DNA of 64,000 bases from positions 135,118-199,117 of the forward strand of contig MU130540.1 of the NCBI GenBank assembly GCA_015039465.1, given 5' to 3'. Below are positions 12,406 to 22,174 of this stretch, one piece after another. The position numbers and the translations under genes were made by a program. Each line of letters opens with the position of its first letter. Position 1 is the stretch's first letter. The notes under the pieces were generated by a model, which was not told where the DNA came from, did not search any database, and worked only from the letters and a program-made list of their open reading frames with translations. This DNA comes from Phlegmacium glaucopus. Lineage: Eukaryota > Basidiomycota > Agaricomycetes > Agaricales > Cortinariaceae.

Positions 12406-13611
12406 ATGAGCCACAGCTCTACAACACAGCCAAGACAAGAACAAGTAGGAAGAACCTCTCGACCAACAGATCAACCAGTTCCTCAGCCATCACCAACCCC
12501 CCAGCCTTCTACCTCAAGAAAAGTCAAAAACCCAGTACCTACACCACCCGTTGCCCCCTCCCCATTCCAAACACCCGCTCCATTACCACCCACCGCTTTT
12601 GGACCCAAGACTCCTGTTCAACAACCGAAAATTGATTGGGACATCACAAGTGATAATGAAGATGACAATGACATGTCTAAAGAAGTACGCATCAACCCCC
12701 CGCAGCCATACCATGGAGATTGGGATGGACTCCTGTCCTTTCTTCAGGACTGTTGAGTATACCTCTCTCTCAATGACAAGATCTATGATTCTGATGGCAA
12801 ACAAATCATATTTGTCCTTTCATTCCTCACTGGCGGAACTGCTACAACTTGGAAAGAATCCTTCCTTGACAAATGTCTCGCTTCTAATCCCCCAGACTTT
12901 GGGAAATACATTGACTTCATCATAAAACTTAAGGAATCATTCTCAGCCGCTGACGCCGAAGGAGAAGCCAGAAGCCAACTACGCCAACTCAGACAAGGTG
13001 CCAACCCAGTAGACAATTATATTGCACAGTTGAGAATCCTTGCAGGACAATCCAAGATCAAAGACAACAAAACTCTCATCGATTATTTTTCGGAAGGAAT
13101 CCACACCTCTCTCCTCCAGAAAATTTACGGACTTGAGACTGTCCCCTCAACCATCATGGACTGGTATGCTAAAGCCTCTTGATTCGATCTCCAGTACAAA
13201 TGATGCAAGGAAATAACTCAGCGAAAAACCAGAAATACCCCACAGGCCAAAAAGGCTTACCCTGCGCCACGCTATGTTAATCATCATCATGATCCCAACA
13301 CTATGGATATCAACACAACCGAGATCGATCGCCTCACCATAGAAGAACACAAACAACATATGAAAAAACGAAGGTGTTTCCACTGCCAGAAGATAGGACA
13401 CTTCACCTGTGAATGCCGTTCCAAGCAAAACAATGCCCCAAACACAAACTCAAACTACATCAAACCAAATGATAGCAGCTACAAGAAATTTAATGGATTC
13501 AAGAAAACAGCCGCCACCGCTTGAGCTATGATACACAATTTAGTTGAAGATATGGCTACTGAAGAAAAGGAGAAGTTAATAGACAAAGTGGTCAAGGATC
13601 AGGATTTTTAG
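12406..13611 (+). pseudogene. gag: Gypsy gag (nucleocapsid precursor), four in-frame TGA
   Basis: The frame is open from 12274; the first ATG is 12406. A Pro/Ser-rich head is followed by the gag core with WDGLLSFLQDC, FVLSFLTGG and a region rich in charged residues. The CCHC knuckle is CFHCQKIGHFTCEC (13375-13416). TGA codons at 12754, 13180, 13201 and 13522 interrupt a reading that otherwise runs through them. The natural end is TAG 13609-13611, just after the acidic tail VVKDQDF. Pol continues in the +1 frame directly across this stop, which suggests +1 frameshifting in the ancestral element. Confidence 0.85.
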
Positions 13612-16600
13612 GCAAGCACACAGTTTCAATGTCTGTGTTGCTGATGATTTCTTCTGTATTAGTAGCCAAGATGGGAAACAATCTATGATCTTACAGACTC
13701 CCATTACGTGCAAAACTGAGAAAGAGAACAAAATCATTGATGCCCAAATTCTTATGGATACTGGAGCCGGAGGACTCTTCATGAATGCCGGCTTCGCCAA
13801 ACGACACCAAGTACTTTTATACCCCCTGGACAAACCCATACTCTCTCGAAACGCAGATGGATCCCCGAACTCAAATGGGAAAATCACGCATTACACCTGG
13901 ATTAGATATCAACAAGGTGATAGTTGGATGATGGAACAACTCCACATCGTCACAATTGCAAGCACTGACATTATATTTGGACTCCCCTGGTTCCAAGCCC
14001 ATAACCCTCAAGTAGATTGGGAAACTGGATGGATGCACCTCCCAATGGGAAAACACCAACTTGCCTTGACCTACAACTGAAGGAACCGACAACGACTACA
14101 AGAAACACGAGATGCCCATACTACCACCCTAAATAGGATAGAAATCAACAAAGAATTGAAGAAAAAGGAGAAAGAGACACAATACAACGAAGTAGAAGAA
14201 GAAATGAGAAAGACGATAGAAAAATGGAAAGAGAGAAGAAAGAAGAAGAATGAACCTCAATGAAGTGATTCCCCTGACTGGAGAAAAAGAGAACAAGTCA
14301 CCCAAATCCTTGAAACTCCAACTCTCCCAAAAGCCATGATAGAAGAAGTCAAAGATGAGGAATTCCCCCTCAATTCAACACTTCTAAAAGTGGAAAATGA
14401 AGATGAAACCATCGAACTTAACCTCGACGACAGAGAAACTGAACTGGTCGCCACTTTTATCAACTATGTCACAGACAATGAACTTTGGGTCAACAAAACC
14501 AATGTCTCTACTGCCTTAGCAAGTGAACAAAATGCAAAGAAAGATGAGAAAACCCTGGAAGAAATGATACCAGCGGAACTTATGGATTATTGGTGTATCT
14601 TCGACAAAGAAACCGCGGAACGATTCCCTGGAGCCAGACCCTACGATCATGCCATTGATCTTAAAGACAACTTCATACCTCACGATTGTAAAGTCTACCC
14701 ACTCACACTACCGGAACAAATCGAATTGGACAAATTCCTTAAAGAAAACCCACCCAGCACAGGACTATCAAACACTAAACGGAGGAACAGTCAAGAATAC
14801 CTATCCACTCCCCCTCATCTCCAAACTCATTGATAAACTCAAAGGCGCCAAATACTTCACCAAATTAGACATCTGTTGGGGTTATAACAATGTACGCATC
14901 TGAGACGGAGACCAATGGAAAGCGGCTTTCAAAACCAACAAAGGACTATTCAAACCCACAGTCATGTTCTTCAGACTTTGCAACTCCCCTGCCACATTTC
15001 AAGCAATGATGGACAATATATTTGTAATCAAAACTATGGAAGGATGGATCGTCATCTACATGGATGACATGTTCATATTCACCAAAATGATTGCCGACAA
15101 CATCAAAAACACTCGCAGGATTTTACAATGCCTCGCTGACAATGACCTCTACCTCAAACCGGAGAAATGCGCTTTCTGGCAAACAAAGTGGAATTCTTAG
15201 GACTAGTCATTGAAGAAAACAAACTTGCTATAAATCCTGTAAAACTTGCTGGAATCGCCGACTGGCCCTCACCAACCTCAGTAAAAGAAGTACAATCCTT
15301 CTTAGGCTTTGGCAACTACTACCAACGTTTCATCAATGGATATGGCAATTTAACAAGATCTCTTAATGATCTACTCAAGAAGGACACAAAATTCGAATGG
15401 ACACTTGAACAAAACCAGGCTTTCGAAACACTAAGAAGGAAATTTACCAAATCCCCAGTCCTCCAAATGCCCAACGCAACAAAACCCTTCAAACTCGAAA
15501 CGGACGCCTCTAAATACACTTCAGGAGCAGTACTACAACAACAAGACAACAATGGAGACTGGCACCCTTGTAGATATTTATCCAAGTCATTCAATAACAC
15601 AGAATGAAACTACGAAATCTATGATCGTGAATTACTAGCAATTATATGAGCTCTTAAAGAATGGCGACATTACCTAATGGGAAACCCACACCCAGTCACC
15701 ATACACTCTGACCACAAAAATCTGACCTACTTTAAAACTGCTCAAAAACTCAACTGATGACAGGCTCGATGGAGCCTCTTTCTATCAGAATTTGACATCC
15801 ATCTCACACACATCCCTGGAACCCAGATGATCCAATCTGACGCCCTTTTACAACACGCTGACCTTACGATTGGAATGGAAAACAACAATGAAGACTGCAC
15901 TTTACTTCCTGACAACCTCTTTGTCCATGCTATTGATATGGAACTCCAAGGCCTTATAACCACTACAAAAGAAATGGATGATGTCGTTAAAACTGCGCTA
16001 CAAGCACTCCTTCATGGTGGACCCCTCCCTATGTGCTCTGCCCTTAGCGACTGGTGAACCAATGGCAACCTGGTCTTCTACAAAGACCGCTGTTATGTTC
16101 CCGACAATATGAATTTACGCCAAGAAATTGTTCGCAAACATCATGACTCTATTCCTGCTGGACACCCTGGACGCCTTGTTACTCAGAATCTAGTTCAATG
16201 AGACTACTGGTGGCCTGGAATGGCTACATTTATTTGAAACTATGTTGATGGATGCACCATCTATTAACAACACAAGATAAATTGACACCCTATTTCTCCT
16301 CCTTTGCAGCCTACTCGTTCCAAACAACTCCGACCCTTCTCTTTAATCACTATGGATTTCATCACGGATCTCCCTCCCTCTGACGGCTTTGACTCTATCA
16401 TGGTCGTGGTTGACCACAGGTCTATGAAGGGGGTAATTCTAACTCCCTGCCACAAAACAATCGATGCTAATGGAACTGCCTCCATTTTACTTGACTCACT
16501 CTACAAAATATACAGACTACCAGACAAAGCTATTTCCGATCGAGGCCCCCAATTCACTTCCCATGTATTTTGGGAATTAGGACAACTCCTCGGTATCAAC

Positions 16601-17211
16601 CTAGTCATGAGCACAGCCCATCACCCACAGACAGACGGAGCTACAGAACAAGTGAATCAAGAGATTGAAGCTTATCTATCTATCTTCTGCGCAAATAACC
16701 CTGACCAATGGCGACAATACCTCCCTACCCTTGAATTCTCCTACAACACCAAACCGCACACTACACAAAAGGAATCTCCCTTATTCCTCCAAATGGGCTA
16801 TAACCCAACTGCTATCCCCACCGCATTTCCTAGAACCAACATCCCAGACACCCAAGAACGACTCCTTAATCTCCAAGAAACTTGGAAAGAAGCCAACGTG
16901 GCCCATGAACTCGCATGACAAGTCATGACCAAACGCATTACCTGAGGTTTCACCCCATTCAAGATAGGAGATAAGGTGTGGCTTGAGTCACAATACCTTA
17001 AACTATGATACAAAACCAAGAAAATGGCACCCAAGTGAGAAGGCCCCTTCAAAGTCATAGAAGTTCTAAATCCCCTCAGCTACCGCCTGGAACTACCTCA
17101 CTCCTGGAGAATCCACCCAGTTATTCATATCACACTACTTTCCCCCTACAAGACAAATGGAGTCTACGGCGATAACTTCCCACAACCACCTCCTGACCTT
17201 ATCGAAGGCCA
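13612..17211 (+). pseudogene. pol: Gypsy pol: protease, reverse transcriptase, RNase H, integrase
   Basis: The protease carries ILMDTGAGG near 13748. Reverse transcriptase covers about 14640-15330 with the active site YMDD (15058-15069). RNase H follows, with FKLETDASK near 15489 and YEIYDRELLAI near 15611. Integrase has the DDE series in MDFITDL (16352), SDRGPQF (16539) and ATEQVNQE (16638). Frameshifts lie near 14760, 15184 and 17210. TGA stops are at 14078, 14261, 14901, 15605, 15647, 15755, 15758, 16055, 16199, 16235, 16283, 16916, 16943, 17006 and 17036, and one TAA is at 16265. Several TGA codons fall where related elements have arginine, for example the adjacent pair before QARWSLF and the one before DYWWPG. 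Confidence 0.9.
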
Positions 17212-17382
17212 CTGGAGTACGAAGTTGAGTCAATAATCACTCATAGACAACAGGGAAGAGGATACACCTTTCTTATAAAATGGAAAGGATATTCAACTGC
17301 AGAAAACACTTGGGAACCCGAACAAAATGTCACCAATTCACAAGAACTTCTTCAAAGCTACAAAGCTCGACATCGACTCTAA
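17212..17382 (+). pseudogene. Chromodomain at the C-terminus of pol
   Basis: The frame reads LEYEVESIITHR, then FLIKWKGY and NTWEPEQNV, with the aromatic cage positions Y, W and the GY-x7-WEP spacing of a chromodomain. It ends at TAA 17380-17382. The chromodomain marks the element as a chromovirus and would guide integration to methylated histone H3 chromatin. It is one frame away from the integrase, so a small indel near 17210 separates them. Confidence 0.9.
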
Positions 17383-18434
17383 CAAAGATAACAAAGAAAA
17401 TATTCCTCCCCTGACTACTCCTTCTACAACCCCATCGTCCACATCTACCCTCAGCACTGCCACATCCCTCGCCACTATTCTTGAAAATGAACCCCTTAAT
17501 GTACACACCACGTTCCTAGCCACACAATTTCCTCTCCCCCCATCTTCTCCCACAAGTTCCACTACCACCAACCCACAGTTTAAAACCCAAGATATTACCC
17601 AAATATTCGACTCTCAGTTCCCCACATATTCTCACTACCGAACCTATATATGAGACCACCTTTGGGATTGGACCCACGATTCCGATTTCAAAACCTTTGA
17701 TATTGCTTACTGCCACCATCGACTGGTAATCCCCCAAGCCACCAACTTAGAAAGGATGGCTGAAGGCCTTATTAAAATGGCACAAGAATTACAACAAACA
17801 AATGCAACTCAAGAACACAATATTTGACAACTCATTCCTCGTCTTGAAATCAATGGACTCATTAAACGGATCGAACAAACTCTAACTCTGATGACTCCAA
17901 CTGTCAACCTTTGGATCCCTGTTCCTCCTAACTCCCCTGCTACGTTCCCCAATAACATTTCCCTTATTGACCCCTCCAAAGAAACTGGAACTCGTATATG
18001 TCCCCAACCCCTTACTCAACAACTGTCCGAAGCCAATATCCCTCTTATTCAGTCTATTCCATATACACCACGAGCACCTACTAGTCAACCCAAATGCTTT
18101 CAATGCGGCGTTCTTGGACATCGCAAACAAGAATGTGGCGCCTATAAATGCACTGTCTGTAAATGAGTGGCCCCTGGACACTGGCCTAGCAATTGCCCCA
18201 AGAATAGAGAAGAAGACAGCCCCTCTTCCCAAACAACAACAACAAGAACCTGAACATTGTCCTCACTGTCGACTTCCCCTTTTCTACGATCACGTCACCT
18301 GGTGCCGCGGACAAACAGATGGCAATACTTGCCGATGCAAATCTAAAGTTGAAGACACTGATCCCGACATCTACGGAACCAGATTCTATGATGTTGATGG
18401 AGATGAAGATGGTAACCTTACCGGAGAACACTGA
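17327..18434 (+). pseudogene. Extra ORF after pol, with CCHC zinc knuckles
   Basis: Frame 2 reads from 17327 through TGA at 17651, 17825 and 18164. It begins Ser/Thr/Pro-rich, passes a region with LEINGLIKRIEQTL that could be helical, and reaches CFQCGVLGHRKQEC (CCHC type, 18094-18135), closely followed by CTVCK and HWPSNC. After a frameshift near 18230, a third cysteine-rich piece CPHCRLPLFYDHVTWC ends at 18434. The architecture recalls a second gag-like nucleic-acid-binding protein. It sits between the chromodomain and the BTB-like ORF, where Ty3/Gypsy elements normally have no gene. I do not recognise a named family. Confidence 0.6.
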
Positions 18435-18552
18435 GTCATATGCTAAGAATATCTCCCCTCATATTTATGACTCCCCCCTATCTCTGACTCTTTTTCTCCT
18501 TATAAGAATTCACAATTTATCCCTTCTGTTTCCTTACCACCTCTTCTACACT

Positions 18553-18984
18553 ATGGCTCTTGCACCTGCCGCTCGCCACATTCATTTCAAAGTCCATCGA
18601 TACTTCTTCGACCGAGAATCCATTTGGCTCGCAGAACAACTAACATTTGTTGACGAAGACCTAGCTGATGGAAACATGGTAGCACAATCTAGAATTCAAG
18701 GAACCAACATATTCAACACTATTGAACTTCCTGGAATCACCACTAAACAATTTGTGTCTCTCCTTTGGGTTATCTACAACCCTTGTTATGGAAGTCATCA
18801 AGCCAATACCCGAACTTGGAAAGATATTAACACCGCTGCGAAAGCACTCAAAATGGCACAAATTCTTACACTTTCGGAACACAAGATCAAAATCAATTTG
18901 CAACTTGACCAACAAGAAGAAGAACAACAGAAGCAAGAATTAGCCGAATACTTCAAGAACAATAAAATCGAGGACAATCTTTAG
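18553..18984 (+). CDS. BTB/POZ-like protein encoded inside the Gypsy element
   Basis: The 143-residue reading begins at ATG 18553 and ends at TAG 18982-18984, 16 bp before the 3' LTR. The chain FKVHRYFFDRES, then NIFNTIELPGITTKQFVSLLWVIYN-type text with a downstream W and LKMAQILTLSEHKI, follows the plan of basidiomycete BTB domains (F-x-VHR-YF, then the LLW-x-x-YNP segment). The C-terminus is a Gln/Glu-rich helix. BTB domains mediate protein-protein contacts and often link to Cullin-3. Unlike gag-pol it has no internal stop, but it holds only three CGA codons, so survival by chance is possible. TATAAG at 18500-18505 may be its own TATA element. Confidence 0.7.
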   Translation: MALAPAARHIHFKVHRYFFDRESIWLAEQLTFVDEDLADGNMVAQSRIQGTNIFNTIELPGITTKQFVSLLWVIYNPCYGSHQANTRTWKDINTAAKALKMAQILTLSEHKIKINLQLDQQEEEQQKQELAEYFKNNKIEDNL

Positions 18985-19000
18985 GCTAACAGTGGGCTAA

Positions 19001-19405
19001 TGTTATGAACGTCTGGTACGCTCACGGCCCCCCCTATTTCTTTCTCCCCTTTTCCCTATTGACGCCCCTTTACATCATTGCTCCCCAACCTGCCCTTTGC
19101 CCTGTACTATATATATCCATCACTCCTGTTCCCCTTATCTTTGACTCGTACCAACTTGTATCCCTAGCACGGACCATCCCTTTATCTCTGACTCGACCTT
19201 CTAGTATATAAGAGCCATACCCATAGCCATGATCCTTAGTTTAGACCTTCTGTATTCCTACGGTCTTAATCTACACAGCTTGCTCAGAATGCACCGTCCT
19301 CAGTCCTACCTCATTGAATATGATTGCAGTTGTATCTAATTCCCTAGTTACTTGGTCTATCAGCCCAGCACCAAATGCGAGTGCAAGCTTATAGTCGCCG
19401 TAACA
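19001..19405 (+). repeat. 3' LTR of the Gypsy element
   Basis: It starts TGTTATGAACG and ends GCCGTAACA, followed by the duplication ATAAA. By hand alignment to the 5' LTR I count about 19 substitutions and one indel, 13 of them CG versus TG or CA. Confidence 0.95.
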
Positions 19406-19504
19406 ATAAAGGCCTTGTTTGCGGTAAGGCTTCTTGGTCCTGACATCATGACATCTGTTTCTTATGTTTTACCTGGCAGGCTTTGGAGGGCAAAGTCAGC
19501 CTTT

Positions 19505-19775
19505 AGACCCGCTCAAAAAGTAGCACAAGGAAGACCCTTCAACAGAACTTCAACGGAACTCTGTTGGCCCGTTTCACTTTATGTATTTTACCCTTCCCTC
19601 CACTTAATTACACCTGCGCACATCTTCTCAGAAGGTCACCATTTGTTCACATAGCCAGCAATTCATCACATATCAATAGGGGTCCAGATTAGTAGAGTAC
19701 AAAGTAGCAGTCCGACATAGGGCATAGCCCCACAGGACTTAAATTGGAAATAAAATTAAAAAAATTAAAAAAAAA
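19505..19775 (+). mobile_element. A-tailed retroposon (SINE or 5'-truncated LINE) inside the hAT exon
   Basis: The 13-bp sequence AAAGTCAGCCTTT occurs at 19492-19504 and again at 19776-19788. The roughly 270 bp between them end in an A-rich tail (19749-19775). Removing the insert restores an open hAT frame (EGKVSLSLDAW). This is the signature of target-primed reverse transcription. I see no clear tRNA-type box A and box B, so its parent is unknown. Confidence 0.8.
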
Positions 19776-20836
19776 AAAGTCAGCCTTTCTCTTGACGCCT
19801 GGACATCCAGCAATTTCTATGCTTTCCTGGCCATTGTAGCCCATTATATCACAAATGAGGGGCAGTGTCTAAATAACTGTTTATGTATCTATGGCTCATA
19901 TTTCCTCCAGAAGAGCTACTCATTGACTTCCAGGAGTTAATTGGACAACACTCAGGAGAAAATATGGTGGCTGCAGTCTGGTCAACTCTGGAGGCTTGCA
20001 ATATCCAGAGCAAGGTTCATCGAAATAATCTGCCTCTGCATCAATAATTTCTTCTGACACGTCATTAGATCATTGCTATGATTGATTATTATTACAAAAT
20101 TGACCAGTCTCTGTATTATCTCTGGTCATCATGTACTAAGTCTTACATTTTATTGCTATTATTATATACTCACAATATTTTAGTCTTAGATCCACATATA
20201 TCTTATGAAGCTTTGAAAGATGAATTTGCTGGAGACATGACTCTCTTGGATCAACTAGAGGCTGCCAGACTCAATCTCTGTATGCACTTCCATGCCAAAT
20301 ATAGCTCACTTCAGAATACACCAGAATCTACTTGTCTTCCATCTACTCCATCTGCCTCAATGCTTTCAGTGACCTCCAAGTCAACAAGCACTGTATTTTG
20401 GTCCAATGGATCACCTCAAAAGAATTTCATGGCAAGGTTCCAGTGTAAGTGTGCCCCTGTTGATGAATTATCAGAGTTCTGGAGTTTATCACAAGAAGAC
20501 TTCCAGCACTGTGACCCAGTCCAATGGTGGTATGGGCAGCATGCACAATTCCTGAACCTCTATCATCTTGCACGGGATTTTTTTTCCATCCCTGGTATGT
20601 ATCCTAACTTCATAAATTCATTGACAGTACATTTACAGCTGGTTCAGAAACCTTTGTCAGGTTGAGTTTTTTTTGTTGATTTTTTTTTTTGATGGCCCCA
20701 ACCTAATTTGGAAAACCCGTTGCTAAGCATCTCAATTTGGAGTGTGGGGTCATATGGCCACGGTGACGGCAAGCCGGTCTGCAAGCACTACTGATACATT
20801 ATCATAATATCATCATTGTCGTACTATACACTAGAT

Positions 20837-21938
20837 ATGGTTTATCATCACATCAGTGAAGACATCAAGAACCGTGTCCTCTTCCTGCTTGACAATGGAG
20901 ATCTTCCCGATGAATGTGATGTTGCAGAGATATTTGGAGTTTCCAAGAGAAGCATTCAGCATTGGAGGGCAAATCATGAGAATTATGGTTCTGTTATCCC
21001 TCCTCCCAATCCGTCTTGGGGGCGCCCACATATCCTAAATGCACTGCTGCAGGAGGCTCCTGAAATGTATCTGGATGAAATCCAAGATTGGGTAGCAATT
21101 GCCCATGAGCTATCAATCTCGAAAGCATCAATTCATGTTCTCATGCGTGATGTTGGAATTACATATAAGCTGCTTTGGAAAGCTGCATCAGGGTGGGGTG
21201 AGGTTGCAAGGGAGGAATTCTGGGAATTTGCAAGGGACAATCTGATTGCCTCTATGATTATCACTGTAGATGAATCCAGCAAAGATGGGCAGACAATTTT
21301 TCGGAAGCATGGCCATGCACCTAAAGGTCATTGTGCAATAATTGATGCTGACTTTGTGCAAGGTGATTGGTATAGCCTCCTTGCTGCACTCAGTGTTACA
21401 GGATTTGTTGGAACCCGTGTAGTTCAAGGGTCTGTTGATGGTGACCAGTTCTTTGATTTTATTGTAGAAGAAATTGTGTGTATATTTACTTCCACATATT
21501 GACATTCTACTGATATCTGTTCAGCTCCCTCAAATGAATCCATACCCACAAGATTGTAGCATGCTTATTTTGGATAACTGTGCTATTCACAAAAGTGAAT
21601 ATTTGCATGAAATGGTTGAGGCACAAGGTTTGAGTCTCATACCTGTTTCTTCTCCAGTAAAACTGAAATAAAATTAGCTTGTGTACTCCTCTTCCTCCCT
21701 CCTTATTCACCTGATTTGAATCTGACTGAGGAGAGCTTCAGCTCAGGTGTGTGAGGAGTTCTCTGTGGAATACTGGCACAAAAAATTGCTAACAAGGCTT
21801 ATAGTTAAGGCCTGGATTAGATGACACTGGAGATGCATGTTAGCCAGTGAGACACCAGAACTTGATCTTTTGGAAGCTTGTGGGCATGTCACAGCAGAAA
21901 TGGAAAAAGGATGGTTTGCACATTCAGGATATCTTTAG
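20837..21938 (+). pseudogene. Tc1/mariner (IS630-type) DDE transposase, four exons, one nonsense codon
   Basis: Exons by GT-AG and phase are 20837-21475, 21525-21627, 21678-21746 and 21805-21938. With these, the frame is continuous apart from TGA 21822-21824, which falls between WIR and HWR. An N-terminal helix-turn-helix (EIFGVSKRSIQHW) precedes the DDE core. The first aspartate is in ITVDESSKDG, the second in LILDNCAIHKS, and the acidic third residue in YSPDLNLTEESF, giving a DD34E-like spacing. The C-terminus AEMEKGWFAHSGYL matches fungal relatives. ATG 20837 is the first methionine of the frame; the frame opens earlier but without an ATG. Confidence 0.85.
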
Positions 21939-22174
21939 ATTATTTCTCTTCATCAAATATATACAGTGAATTGAATTTATTAGAACAATATTGATACTTC
22001 ACTAACTATGTGACCAACAAGGGAATCACAATGGTAAGAGGCTAGGAATTACTAATTAGAAAAAAATCTGAATATGAAAGGGTTTAGGGGTATCTTGGTC
22101 AAGTTTCAACTATCAAGAGTAAAAAAGGAGAGTATATTATAATGAGAATAAGCAAATTGCCTCACCACAGATGG

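Larger units (their letters stand above)
11658..19405 (+). mobile_element. Chromoviral Ty3/Gypsy LTR retrotransposon, structurally complete
   Basis: The element is bounded by LTRs of about 405 bp and flanked by the 5-bp duplication ATAAA (11653-11657 and 19406-19410). Between the LTRs are gag with a CCHC knuckle, protease, reverse transcriptase, RNase H, integrase and a chromodomain, in that order. Two further ORFs lie before the 3' LTR. It is dead: I count 19 in-frame TGA, one TAA and several frameshifts in gag-pol. The LTRs differ at about 19 of 405 aligned positions by hand count, so the insertion is not recent. Confidence 0.95.

Noticed and set aside
12754..17038. Reassignment of UGA to a sense codon in the Gypsy element
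   Set aside because: True terminators elsewhere in the element are TAG and TAA, which first suggested recoding. But TGA falls at arginine positions next to many intact CGA codons, the LTRs show the same CpG decay, and frameshifts are also present, so mutation is simpler.
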